64,000 nt of DNA from Gemmatimonadota bacterium (GTDB lineage: Bacteria; Gemmatimonadota; Gemmatimonadetes; Longimicrobiales; Gaopeijiaceae). Positions 19,760 to 28,747 of the stretch are shown piece by piece (the stretch's first letter is position 1; every line of letters starts with the position of its first letter). The stretch covers positions 337,486 to 401,485 of the forward strand of contig JAPPOV010000033.1 of the NCBI GenBank assembly GCA_028873595.1, read 5' to 3'. The position numbers were made by a program, and so were the translations under genes. Under the pieces are notes generated by a model. The model searched no databases and had not been told where the DNA came from. It saw only the letters and a list, made by a program, of their open reading frames with translations.

Positions 19760-20629
19760 CTAGAACCCTCTTCGGCGCCGAAATCGGATTGAGTCAGGCT
19801 GCCGGCCCAAAGTGTCGAGTCCGAGCTCATCGACGTATTCGTGTGGGCGGGTGACGGGCATCTCTACGCCGTGCACTCGGTACACAAGTGACAGGTGGTA
19901 GGAAGCCTGAGCCAGTCCAACCTCGGCCTCGGTCTGGCCGATACGGCCGTCTCGATCCGCATCCTCTCCGTACATCATCACTCGGACCGTTTCGGCCAGT
20001 CGGTCGATGAGTCGGAGTGCGCTGTTTACGTCTTGGGCAGCCTGGACCTGCAGCGCCAGCGCCACCGCGTCGTCCGCCCTAGCTTGGGCAGCCTGAGCCG
20101 CTCGGGTCATGAATGGTCCGTGGAAGGCGAGTGCTGGGGCTACGCTATCGGGGGCAGACAGGACCGCGAGCTCGGCGTGCGTGCCCACTGCTTCCGCGGC
20201 CCTGCGAAAGCCGTAGCCCAGGCCGGCACCGACGGGCACTTCTTCCGGGTCGATCGCGTGCAACACGTTGTTCATGGCTCGTTGCATTCGACTGAGGCTG
20301 AGCATGTCGACGCCCGCGACACGGACCCACGCGGCAGCGATCTCACCTTCGAGCATCGCGGTCTTGAGTAGACCCATGCCGAACGGGGTGTCGGAGAACC
20401 TTTCAGTGATGTGCCCGAGGTGAATCCACGCCTGAGGCGGAATGACTGTATCCGGCCTGTACGTGGCATCGAGTGAAGCGAGGTACCGTGCCTCGATGGC
20501 GATGGTGTCGGCAGGCGTGAGCGACTCCCTGTTCATCTGGACGGAGTCCGGATGTTGGCCTTCAAGGCTGGCCGGAGCGGATATGGTCGCGAGGACGATG
20601 GCCGCACCTGCGGCGTAGGAGACCTTCAC
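19760..20629 (-). CDS. Exported protein with EF-hand-like loop
   Basis: A 289-residue protein with an N-terminal signal peptide (AIVLATISAPASLEG). It is alanine-rich and helical. Near the C-terminus it has DADRDGRIGQTE, matching the 12-residue calcium-binding loop of EF-hands (D-x-D-x-D-G, Glu at position 12). It is paralogous to the gene immediately upstream: both contain an IGH/LGH-x(5)-F-x-x-TP-x-GMGLL block, a Met-rich helix and the same C-terminal Asp-rich loop followed by GLAQA. The two genes are 4 bases apart. The family is not recognised; a periplasmic calcium-binding or sensor role is only a guess. Confidence 0.65.
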   Translation of the reverse strand: MKVSYAAGAAIVLATISAPASLEGQHPDSVQMNRESLTPADTIAIEARYLASLDATYRPDTVIPPQAWIHLGHITERFSDTPFGMGLLKTAMLEGEIAAAWVRVAGVDMLSLSRMQRAMNNVLHAIDPEEVPVGAGLGYGFRRAAEAVGTHAELAVLSAPDSVAPALAFHGPFMTRAAQAAQARADDAVALALQVQAAQDVNSALRLIDRLAETVRVMMYGEDADRDGRIGQTEAEVGLAQASYHLSLVYRVHGVEMPVTRPHEYVDELGLDTLGRQPDSIRFRRRRGF

Positions 20630-20633
20630 GAGA

Positions 20634-21296
20634 TCAGTTACCGAGTCCTTCGGCCCGCTTGATCAGGCCCATGTGCGTAGCCGCCTGGGCCAGTCCCCCC
20701 TCGCCCTCCTGCCAACCGACGCGACCATTCCCGTCGGCATCGACACCGTTCAGGATCGCGTCGGTGAGTCCTGTGAGTTCTGTCAACATCTCTGCGGCAT
20801 CCGTAGCACTCTCGGCGGTTTGAATCCCTTCGGCCAGCTCGACCGCCTGCTCCGCGTGAGCGACGGCACTACGCGCTGCCGTCGCAACGTGTACCGAGTG
20901 GGTCTTTACCGCGTCCGATGCGCCCTCGGAGGCCGCCGCCAGCTCAGTGTGTTGTGCCGCCCGTTCGGCGGCTGCGATCACGCCGTACCCCATCCCTGGG
21001 CCGCTTTCGACACGGCTTGCGTCCATCGCATGGATGACATGCGCCATGTGCCGTTGCATGCCCTCCAGACTCGACGGGTCCCGTCCGGCGAGTGTCGCGT
21101 GCTGATGGGCGATCTCCGCTTCGGCGATCGCGGTGGGAAGGAGGCCCATGCCGTCAGGCGTACCGCGAAAAGCCTCGGCCGCATGCCCAATATGAAAGTG
21201 CGCTGGGCTCTGAGCTGATCCAAGAGAAGTGGTGAAGGCTAAGGCGAGAGCTGCAGCGGCACTTCCGTTCCGGATCCGATAGACCATACCGTGCAT
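20634..21296 (-). CDS. Exported EF-hand-like paralogue
   Basis: A 220-residue protein. The start at 21296 (MHGMVYRIRNG) is preceded by GTGGAGGAA and leads into a signal peptide ending near SAQS, so the longer open frame upstream is not used. The mature protein is helical, His- and Ala-rich, and carries DADGNGRVGWQE, an EF-hand-type loop with acidic residues at positions 1, 3 and 12. It shares its layout with the downstream gene at 19760, from which it is separated by 4 bases. It begins about 110 bases after the SusD terminator and so may have its own promoter. Confidence 0.65.
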   Translation of the reverse strand: MHGMVYRIRNGSAAAALALAFTTSLGSAQSPAHFHIGHAAEAFRGTPDGMGLLPTAIAEAEIAHQHATLAGRDPSSLEGMQRHMAHVIHAMDASRVESGPGMGYGVIAAAERAAQHTELAAASEGASDAVKTHSVHVATAARSAVAHAEQAVELAEGIQTAESATDAAEMLTELTGLTDAILNGVDADGNGRVGWQEGEGGLAQAATHMGLIKRAEGLGN

Positions 21297-21403
21297 GGCG
21301 ATTCCTCCACTGTAGGTGGTGACGTCGAAAAATATCCGCGGCTGAGGAAGGGGAGCAACTGGACTCTGTTCCAGGATGTTAATGGGACGTTCAGCCCAAA
21401 CAG

Positions 21404-21440
21404 AAAAAAGCCGGGGCCGACGCATGGCGCCGACCCCGGC
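21404..21440 (-). terminator. Terminator downstream of SusD
   Basis: On the minus strand, a GC-rich hairpin of GCCGGGG and CCCCGGC arms with a longer imperfect stem is followed by CTTTTTTCTG. It lies 36 bases past the SusD stop and closes the SusC-SusD transcript. Confidence 0.85.
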
Positions 21441-21475
21441 AGGTCCTTCACACTCTCCTCAGAGAGTACCCGTCA

Positions 21476-22804
21476 TCAAGACTCCGTGACGAAGATCACG
21501 TTGGAGGCCGAGATGTTCGAGTTCGTTTCGACTTCCGATTCCGGGATGGGGAAGCAGAGTGAACGTGAGCTGAGGTGAGAACCGACCGCCACGTCACCAC
21601 TCACCTGCTCCAGTGGCTGCAGGTCTCCCGGAGTGCCGGATGCCTGCCAGCGACGCATAGCCGGTAGGCGACGGCCTTCGAGCCACATCTCAATCGCGTG
21701 CTCTCGCTTGAGAAGTGTCATCGCCTCCGCCTGTGTTGCGGGGACTGCCTCCGTCGCAACACCAGCAGCGGTACGCAGCGCGTTGATGATGGCCATCCCC
21801 TGGCCGATGTCGCCGTTGTTCATGATCTCGTTCTCTGCAAGGATCAGCTGCATTTCCTCGTAGCTTGAGAGCTCAATGGGGGAGTCGTCGTTCGTGTACT
21901 TCGTCTGCGGGTTCCACGCGATCACACCGCAGCACGAAGACGCTGCATCACCGTTTTCTCCGGAAACCCTCCAAGAAACGCGCGGATCCGTATTGGCAAC
22001 ACCACCTGTTTCCGGGTTGTACTGCTCAATCCAGGTGAAGATCTGCGAGTGAGCCTTGTACGGCTGAGCCTTACCAGCCACATAAATCCGGTTCGACTGA
22101 GTGTCATCACCAATTGCGAAGTACCTGGCGCTGTAGCTGAAGCCAGCCGGGATAGTCCCAGCATCGGCAACGGCGGAGGCCCAGTTTCCGAGCATTAGGT
22201 GCGCCGAAGCACGCCCTGCTGCGGCCGCTAAAGCGATGTCTCCTGCTCCAAGCGAAGCCGCGCTGTTGAAGTGCTCGATAGCTTTCTGAAGGTGACTGTC
22301 CGAGTTCGCTTCAGCTGGACCTCCATCGTACACAGCTTGGCACATCTGCTCACCCAAGAGGCGATTCGTATAGCCCGCGTACAGGTGAGCCTGCGCCAGG
22401 AGCGTCTGATCTTGGTCTGCAGATTCAAGCGCTTGGATACGCCTGATCGCTTCGTCTCCCATGAAGCGAGCGCGATGGGCAGTCGTCCATTGAGTGCCGA
22501 CCTGATCCCAGAGCAGCTCACCACGCTGTTGCTCTGGCGTAATGCCAAAGCTTCCGGTCGAGCCGGAGGGGTGAACCTCGCGAGCGATCGCAGCACTCGT
22601 ATACCCTGTCCAGTTCAGCGCCTCACTTAGCGCGCGGCCGGCACCGTTTACCATTGCCGCCTGCGCGTTCGGGTCGTCAAGGAACCGGGCATCGATTGGG
22701 CCGGGGTTGATAACGTCCGTGTCACACGACGCGGCCGCTACCAGAAGCCCCAGCGACATGAATCGGGCGAAAGTTTTCACACCCTTGAAGTTGATTCGAG
22801 TCAT
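21476..22804 (-). CDS. SusD/RagB-family outer-membrane lipoprotein
   Basis: A 442-residue nutrient-binding lipoprotein that caps the SusC transporter at the cell surface. The signal peptide ends at the lipobox AAASC. The mature protein starts DTDVINPGPID, followed by tetratricopeptide-like helices and the C-terminal IEMWLEGRRLPAMRRW block, which is the hallmark of the RagB/SusD family. It is co-transcribed with the SusC gene (11-base gap, SusC first), the standard arrangement. The ligand cannot be read from the sequence; the peptidase-rich surroundings make peptides as plausible as glycans. Confidence 0.92.
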   Translation of the reverse strand: MTRINFKGVKTFARFMSLGLLVAAASCDTDVINPGPIDARFLDDPNAQAAMVNGAGRALSEALNWTGYTSAAIAREVHPSGSTGSFGITPEQQRGELLWDQVGTQWTTAHRARFMGDEAIRRIQALESADQDQTLLAQAHLYAGYTNRLLGEQMCQAVYDGGPAEANSDSHLQKAIEHFNSAASLGAGDIALAAAAGRASAHLMLGNWASAVADAGTIPAGFSYSARYFAIGDDTQSNRIYVAGKAQPYKAHSQIFTWIEQYNPETGGVANTDPRVSWRVSGENGDAASSCCGVIAWNPQTKYTNDDSPIELSSYEEMQLILAENEIMNNGDIGQGMAIINALRTAAGVATEAVPATQAEAMTLLKREHAIEMWLEGRRLPAMRRWQASGTPGDLQPLEQVSGDVAVGSHLSSRSLCFPIPESEVETNSNISASNVIFVTES

Positions 22805-22815
22805 TGATTTAGCTC

Positions 22816-25752
22816 CTAGAATACGACGCGAAGGGCGACGGTGTAGGTCGCAGGCGCCGGAATATGTTCACTGATCGAGGTGACCAGGAATGCCCCGGAA
22901 CTCGCGCCGTTACGGCTGATCGGGTTGTTATCGTTGTTTCCACCCATCTCTGGGTCGAAGTGAGTCCACTCGCTGTTGGTCCAGCGGAAGACATTGCGTC
23001 CTGAAAGCGTGAGCGTGGCACCCGAGGAGCCGGGGACCAACGAAGCAGAGACAGGAACCTGTAACGTGATGTCGCGGATCTTGAAGAAGTTCGCCTTCTC
23101 GGTCCACAGGTCGTAGTCACTTAGACCTGGAGTACATTTTGCTCTCTGAAGTGCGGTCAGGTTGTTTCGTCCGGGAGACGTCATGCGCAGCGGCGCTTCA
23201 CCGGCGATGGTGTAAACCTCGTTGCAGCCTGCCCAGACTACGGAGCGTCGGACGGCGTTGTGTGCGACACCAGCCGGAACGACGTGACCACCCTGGTACT
23301 CACCACGGGCGCTGAGTGTCATTCCTGCAGGAAGACTGAAGCTGGTATTAATACCGAAGATGTCCGTCGGCATGTTTGGCCCGATGACGCACTCGTCATC
23401 GATGACCGGTTCGGCTATCGCGTCGGGGTTTGTGACACACTCACCGTACATCACAGGAGCGGGCTGACCATCGATGATCCAACCACCGCCCGTTGAGAAC
23501 TCCGGCACTTCTTCCGGCAAGCCGACTTCAGAATTGTTCGACGAGTACGAGACGCCGAGATCCCAAGCCCAGCTGTCACTTTCGAACAGCGCGGTGTTGA
23601 GAGTGATCTCCATACCCTTGTTCGAGATCTCACCGACGTTTTCCAGCTGCGAGCTACTGAAACCGTTCGACGGTTGTTGGCGCACGTTGAAGAGTGCGTC
23701 CGTCGTCTTCTGGTCATAGTAAGTGAAGTCGAGTTGGACGCGATCTGAGAAGAAGCTCCCATCAAACCCAAACTCAAACTCTGCGGTGCGCTCTGGGCCC
23801 AGTTCCGGGTTGCCCAAAACTCCCGGGAAGAAGGCCGGGGCGTTGCCCCAGCCTACACCTGTGTAGGTCCGAACCGCGTCGAAGGCGCCTGGGGCACGAC
23901 CTGATTGGCCCCATGCCGCCCGCAGCTTGAGCTGACCACTGTCTCCCCAGAAGTCCTCATCAGAAACGACCCACGATCCTGAGATCTTCGGGTAGAATTG
24001 CAGGCCAAAATCGCTACCGAAGGCAGAGTTGCCATCAACGCGGAAGCCTGCGGTGATGAAGTACTTGTCTGCAATGTCGAAAACGTTTTGAGCAAAGAAG
24101 CCAGCGTTCACTACCCTTTGACGCTGCTCAAAGCCTAGGCGAGTACCACCGGTAGTGACCGTCGGGTCACCGGGTCCCGGGAAGTTTTCGGCGTATGCCG
24201 TTGTGCGCTGGATCTCTTCGGTAATGCTCTGGCCACCGAATGAAAGTGAGGAGTTGATCCCCATGCCCAGACCGAAGCTCAACGTTCCGACATAGTCGAA
24301 GGTGAGAGTCTCGAACTCTGAGCGCCCGTCAGAGAGGATGCCATTTGGTGCCCGGATGAATCCGAACGGCCGAAGGTTCCGGTTGTTCTGTTGGGCTAGG
24401 TCGTAACCGATGTTTAGTCGGTTGGTGAAGTTGGCGGTTGGCGAGTAGGTGACCGTACCACCGGTGATGAACTGATCGATCTGCGTACGAATGTCCTGAC
24501 CGAGCAGCTTGTCGAGGTTGTCTTTCTCTTCGTTTCCGAAGTAGTTCGCCGTACGCCGGTAGACGTTAAGTGTCAAACCGTGTGCGTTGTTACCAGCGGC
24601 AGTGTTCGAGAACTCGTCGTTCATGAAGGACGTGTTCCACTGCAGTTGGAGATTCTCCGCGGGCGAGAAGGTAAAGTTTCCTCGAATCGTCGTCTTTTGT
24701 TCTTCGTCGTTCGGGAGAACGCCTTCGTCGTCTTCCATCGAGCCTGAGACGAAGTACTGCAGGTCCTCACCACCTCCGGAAACGGAGAGTGCGTAACGCT
24801 GCTGATGGGCGTTGCGAAGCCACGGATCGATGAACATGTAAGCTGGTGTCCCACCGGCTGCGCTCACATCGTCGCGGATGGAGTTATCGACCCCAAAGGC
24901 CTGCATGGAGGAGATACCTTGCTCCATCGAAGCAACCCACTGCGGGGCGCCCGTGTGACCGCGCTTCGTGAAGATCTGAATTACGCCCGCTGCGGCTTCT
25001 GTACCGTAGAGAGTCGTCGCCGCAGCGCCCTTGATGACTTCGATCCGATCGATGTCAGCAGGATTGATGCTGTTTAGAGGACTGGCGACGTCGTTACCGG
25101 AGCGTCCTGGGTATCCCGTAGGCGGTACGTTCTTATCGAAGGCCGTCGAGCGAATGCGCACGCCGTCAACGTAGATGAGCGGCTGGTTGCTCTGTGCGAC
25201 CGAGACATTCCCGCGAAGGCGGATCCGGGCACCTGACCCAGCGTTACCCGAAGCGTTCAGTACGGTCATGCCGGCGACGCGGCCCTGAAGCAGGGCATCA
25301 ACGTTTTGCGGGGGTTCCGCAATGTCCGCTACCGAAACTGACGCGATCGTGTTTCCGATCTCGCGTCGTCGGGCAGCACCGGCTGTACCAGTCACGACGA
25401 GTTCGTCGAGGCCTAGTGCCTCACTCTCCATCGCGAAGTTCTGGGCGGTCGTTCCTCCGCCTGACACTGTGACCTCAATGTCTTGGGTTGCGAAACCCAG
25501 CCGCTCGGCACGCACAGTGTAGCTGCCTGCGGGGACGTTGAGAATCAGGAAACGGCCGCTCGCGTTAGTGAGCGTGCCGAGACCTGTGTCGACGAGGTAA
25601 ACCTGCACGGACTGAATGCCCGCACCGTTGGCTGCGTCAGTGATCGTTCCCGTGACCGTTCCGGTCTGAGCTACGATGGGTGCCGCTGCCAGAGCGATCG
25701 CAACCGCTAACGCGGCTGAGATTCGGCTCAAAGCCGCAACGAACCTATTCAT
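22816..25752 (-). CDS. SusC/RagA TonB-dependent outer-membrane transporter
   Basis: A 978-residue TonB-linked outer-membrane protein. After a signal peptide (ALAAAPIVAQ) comes a carboxypeptidase-regulatory-like domain (GTVTGTITDAANGAGIQSVQ), then the plug domain (RVAGMTVLNASGNAG ... QPLIYVDGVRI) and a long beta-barrel ending in phenylalanine (TVALRVVF), as expected for outer-membrane insertion. The start at 25752 is preceded by GAGGAAAA; an upstream in-frame start would add a poor leader. It is paired with SusD downstream. It probably imports large nutrients using TonB energy. Confidence 0.92.
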   Translation of the reverse strand: MNRFVAALSRISAALAVAIALAAAPIVAQTGTVTGTITDAANGAGIQSVQVYLVDTGLGTLTNASGRFLILNVPAGSYTVRAERLGFATQDIEVTVSGGGTTAQNFAMESEALGLDELVVTGTAGAARRREIGNTIASVSVADIAEPPQNVDALLQGRVAGMTVLNASGNAGSGARIRLRGNVSVAQSNQPLIYVDGVRIRSTAFDKNVPPTGYPGRSGNDVASPLNSINPADIDRIEVIKGAAATTLYGTEAAAGVIQIFTKRGHTGAPQWVASMEQGISSMQAFGVDNSIRDDVSAAGGTPAYMFIDPWLRNAHQQRYALSVSGGGEDLQYFVSGSMEDDEGVLPNDEEQKTTIRGNFTFSPAENLQLQWNTSFMNDEFSNTAAGNNAHGLTLNVYRRTANYFGNEEKDNLDKLLGQDIRTQIDQFITGGTVTYSPTANFTNRLNIGYDLAQQNNRNLRPFGFIRAPNGILSDGRSEFETLTFDYVGTLSFGLGMGINSSLSFGGQSITEEIQRTTAYAENFPGPGDPTVTTGGTRLGFEQRQRVVNAGFFAQNVFDIADKYFITAGFRVDGNSAFGSDFGLQFYPKISGSWVVSDEDFWGDSGQLKLRAAWGQSGRAPGAFDAVRTYTGVGWGNAPAFFPGVLGNPELGPERTAEFEFGFDGSFFSDRVQLDFTYYDQKTTDALFNVRQQPSNGFSSSQLENVGEISNKGMEITLNTALFESDSWAWDLGVSYSSNNSEVGLPEEVPEFSTGGGWIIDGQPAPVMYGECVTNPDAIAEPVIDDECVIGPNMPTDIFGINTSFSLPAGMTLSARGEYQGGHVVPAGVAHNAVRRSVVWAGCNEVYTIAGEAPLRMTSPGRNNLTALQRAKCTPGLSDYDLWTEKANFFKIRDITLQVPVSASLVPGSSGATLTLSGRNVFRWTNSEWTHFDPEMGGNNDNNPISRNGASSGAFLVTSISEHIPAPATYTVALRVVF

Positions 25753-25904
25753 TCGTTTTCCTCTTGTTGAGGTCGTGAGGAGCATTCGTTGAAACGTGTA
25801 AAGAAACCGCCTTACCGCGCTCAAGCGAACTGTGTGGGATCAACGAGACCCAGTACAAATAATCGATGATCTTACGCAACCCGGCAAGCTAACATGCGGT
25901 TTTT

Positions 25905-26270
25905 TTATGGGTCGATCGTCACGATGATTTCCGCGGAGCCAGTTCCCTGAAGTTGATCAAAGACATTTACCAACAACGTGAATTGGCCAGCCGAGTCATA
26001 TACGTGATACTCGCTTCCCCCTGCAGTCTGCGCGCCGAGAAAAGAGACGCTGTCCGTCTGCATGTCACCCCAGCTTATTACTAAGCCAGCCAGGCTTTGG
26101 CCGGTGACGTCGTAATCTAGACGTAGGCTGTCTCCGACGTTGACAGGGGTGGTGGCCGAGACGGTGACGTTCAGGTCACCCCCGAGGGTGATCTGGCTGG
26201 AGGAGCAAGCTAAAGCTGCAGTAACTAGTGCGGCGGCCAAAATTGGGCGATAGGGCAGGTTGTTCTTCAT
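25905..26270 (-). CDS. Small lipoprotein with PKD-like fold
   Basis: A 121-residue lipoprotein (ALACSSS lipobox) whose mature part is all beta: VTVSATTPVNVGDSLRLDYD ... SEYHVYDSAGQFTLLVNVFD. The final YDSAGQFTLLVNVFD strand pair resembles the PKD domain motif YxxPGxYxVxLxV. It may be a cell-surface adhesion or binding module. It precedes the SusC gene by 150 bases on the same strand and could belong to the same functional group. No specific function is recognised. Confidence 0.6.
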   Translation of the reverse strand: MKNNLPYRPILAAALVTAALACSSSQITLGGDLNVTVSATTPVNVGDSLRLDYDVTGQSLAGLVISWGDMQTDSVSFLGAQTAGGSEYHVYDSAGQFTLLVNVFDQLQGTGSAEIIVTIDP

Positions 26271-26374
26271 GGAGGCCTGTGTCCCATTCTCGGAAGATTC
26301 TAATCTTGGTCACTGCGACCAGAGGTCCGCGCTCTTTACCAGCATCTTCCCAGAACTTAGTGGGTCGCCCAGCC

Positions 26375-26911
26375 TCACCATAGGCTCTTGAGCACGCCAA
26401 TTAGGCTGAGGAAAGGGACTGAAATCATTGCGTCCACTGGGCCGTCCCCTCCAGGCCTGACACCTCCTCCGGTATCTCCGGCAAGCTGTGTCACGATCAC
26501 AGTTGTGCTTGCAGTTACGATCGCTCCAACCGCTAGCCCAGTTCGTGTCCTCGATAGCTTCCTTCGTTCAATATCCATGAAGGCGTCTACAGGGATTTCG
26601 ATTCGCTGGTTCAGTGTTTGCAGGCGCATGCCCTTGTACGCTGCGGATACTGGCACGTCCAGCAGGACAGAGGAGCCGTCAGCTTCGACGTAGGATCCCT
26701 CGATAATCCGTCTGTGTCCCGGAAGGATTCTACTCAGAGAGTCGGCGAACGCTCCTGATACAACCGCCCGGATGCCTTCGCCCGTTGTTAGCTCAGCGAC
26801 ACTCACGGGTTGGAACGTGTAGCATCCTGCTGTACACATGAGTAGCAGAACGGCTGCCAAATTTCGTTCAGTCCGGTACACCCGCCCCTTCCCGTCAGTG
26901 ATCTCTCTCAC
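26375..26911 (-). CDS. Hypothetical membrane-associated lipoprotein
   Basis: A 178-residue protein starting at a GTG codon, with a hydrophobic segment ending LMCTAGCYTFQP, a convincing lipobox. The mature domain has a beta-rich part (EGSYVEADGSSVLLDVPVS) and a hydrophobic C-terminal helix pair (GLAVGAIVTASTTVIVTQLA ... SLIGVLKSLW). Short proteins of this layout are common in gemmatimonad genomes, but I cannot assign a role. It is divergent from the cytochrome-monooxygenase gene. Confidence 0.55.
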   Translation of the reverse strand: MREITDGKGRVYRTERNLAAVLLLMCTAGCYTFQPVSVAELTTGEGIRAVVSGAFADSLSRILPGHRRIIEGSYVEADGSSVLLDVPVSAAYKGMRLQTLNQRIEIPVDAFMDIERRKLSRTRTGLAVGAIVTASTTVIVTQLAGDTGGGVRPGGDGPVDAMISVPFLSLIGVLKSLW

Positions 26912-27007
26912 CCGACATACACCCCCTCAACAGCGTGTATCCAAATAATTTATGAAGCTAGATGAATGTGGTGGGGGCGGGGAGAGCCGCGCCGGTTGGG
27001 AGGTTGA

Positions 27008-28747
27008 ATGGTAAGCTCCGAAAACCCTCATATGCTCGGTCGCCGTCTCTCGTCGGTCTTCGCGGTGCTCATCACGCTAGTGCTGCTCGGTGGCGTTTTC
27101 GTGTCACATCGTGCATCACGGGATGCCGCGATCTTGCCGGTCCCTGATCAGGTTACGTGGGCAGCAGACATCGCTCCCCTGATCGAGCGGGAGTGCCTCG
27201 ACTGTCACGGTGAAGATCCCCTCGCGCCCTTCACGCTCCTTTCTTACGAGAATGCGGCAGAGAGAGCGGAGCGAATCGTTCGGGCGACCTCGGCCCGTCG
27301 CATGCCGCCGTGGTTGCCTGGCGGAGAGCATGGAACGTTCGCGGGCGAGCGCATCCTGACCGATCGAGAGATCGAGCTCTTTCGTGCGTGGGTCGAGGAC
27401 GGAGCGGTGGCTGGGTCGCCGACTCCAGAAACGCTGGTCGCGGATGAAGAGGAGGTGTGGCAGCCCGGTGAGCCGGATCTCGTGGTGACGCTGCCTACGT
27501 ATCCGCTCGCCGCACGGGGTCACGACGTGTATCGCAACCTCGTCGTCGAGATCCCCGTTCAAGAGACTCGGTGGGTGGAGTACGTCGAGTTGCGCCCTGG
27601 AAACCGGACGGCGGTGCACCACGCGCGCGTGATGGTCGACGAGACCTCGTCCTCCCGCCAGCTCGATGAGCAGGATTCGGATCCCGGCTTCGACGGTATG
27701 GAACTGACCAGCAATGCAACAAACCCGGACGGTCACTTCATCGGCTGGACGCCTGGCAAGACCCGGCTGGCACCCCTGGATGGGATGGCATGGCGTCTCG
27801 AGCCAGGGACCGATCTGGTGGTGCAGCTACACCTTCGGACTTCTGGTGAGCCTCAGGAGGTGACGGCGCAGGTCGAGTTCCATTTTGCGGACGAGCCACC
27901 GACACGTCGTCCGGCGATTCTCGTCGTGAGCTCTCTGCAGATCGACATCCCGGCGGGGGCCACGGACTACGCGGTGTCGAACAGCTTTACGCTCCCCGTC
28001 GACGTCGACGTCCTCAGCGTCTACCCGCACGCTCATTACCTGGGCAAGGACCTTCGGGCTACCGCGCTGCTGCCGAACGGTCGCGAGATTCCTTTGATCC
28101 ACATCCCCGAATGGGACTTCAACTGGCAAGACGACTACCGCTTCATCCGACCGATTCCCCTGCCGGCCGGTACGACCATCGTGAAGGAGTTCGCCTTCGA
28201 CAACTCGGCGGAGAACCCCCACAACCCGGCAGATCCGCCCAAGCGCGTGGTCTACGGCTCGAACTCGGACGATGAGATGGCCGACCTGATTCTCCAGGTG
28301 CTGCCCAGGAATCAGGCAGACCGCGAGGAGCTGATCCAGGCTCAAGCGTGGCAGCACGAAGCCGAGGACATGGCGTACATGGCTGAGATCGAGTACGGAC
28401 GTGGCGTGACGGCGTTCGATGTCGGAGACCTCGACCAGGCAACGCGCCATTTTCAGGAATCTCTGCAGTACCGGGCGGACCATATCGGGTCTCTTGTTGG
28501 GCTGGCCGAACTCTTCGTCCGGCGCGCCGACGCACAGTCCGCGCTGATGATCGCCCGCCAGGGCGTGCAGATGTCGAACAGGCAGGACGCGAGAGCACTC
28601 GCAGCCCTCGCCATGGCTCAGGCGCTAGGTGGCTCGATGGGCGAGGCCCGGGCGACCGCGAATGAAGCGATCGCCCGGGCTCGCGCTATCGGCGACTCCG
28701 ACGTAATCGACGCCGTGGATTCACGCGTGCGGGCGCTGGCGCGCTAG
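27008..28747 (+). CDS. Cytochrome c / copper monooxygenase-like / TPR fusion
   Basis: A 579-residue exported protein. Residues 1-35 form a signal anchor. A c-type haem motif follows (CLDCH, residues 63-67) with a downstream MPPWL that may supply the distal Met. The middle third has the two histidine clusters of type II copper ascorbate-dependent monooxygenases of the PHM/DBH fold (HHARVMVD and YPHAHYLGKD). The last 120 residues look like tetratricopeptide repeats (YGRGVTAFDVGDLDQATRHF). Electron delivery from haem to a copper oxygenase is a plausible inference. GGGAGG lies 5 bases before the ATG. Its TAG shares bases with the stop of the opposing M28 gene. Confidence 0.75.
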   Translation: MVSSENPHMLGRRLSSVFAVLITLVLLGGVFVSHRASRDAAILPVPDQVTWAADIAPLIERECLDCHGEDPLAPFTLLSYENAAERAERIVRATSARRMPPWLPGGEHGTFAGERILTDREIELFRAWVEDGAVAGSPTPETLVADEEEVWQPGEPDLVVTLPTYPLAARGHDVYRNLVVEIPVQETRWVEYVELRPGNRTAVHHARVMVDETSSSRQLDEQDSDPGFDGMELTSNATNPDGHFIGWTPGKTRLAPLDGMAWRLEPGTDLVVQLHLRTSGEPQEVTAQVEFHFADEPPTRRPAILVVSSLQIDIPAGATDYAVSNSFTLPVDVDVLSVYPHAHYLGKDLRATALLPNGREIPLIHIPEWDFNWQDDYRFIRPIPLPAGTTIVKEFAFDNSAENPHNPADPPKRVVYGSNSDDEMADLILQVLPRNQADREELIQAQAWQHEAEDMAYMAEIEYGRGVTAFDVGDLDQATRHFQESLQYRADHIGSLVGLAELFVRRADAQSALMIARQGVQMSNRQDARALAALAMAQALGGSMGEARATANEAIARARAIGDSDVIDAVDSRVRALAR

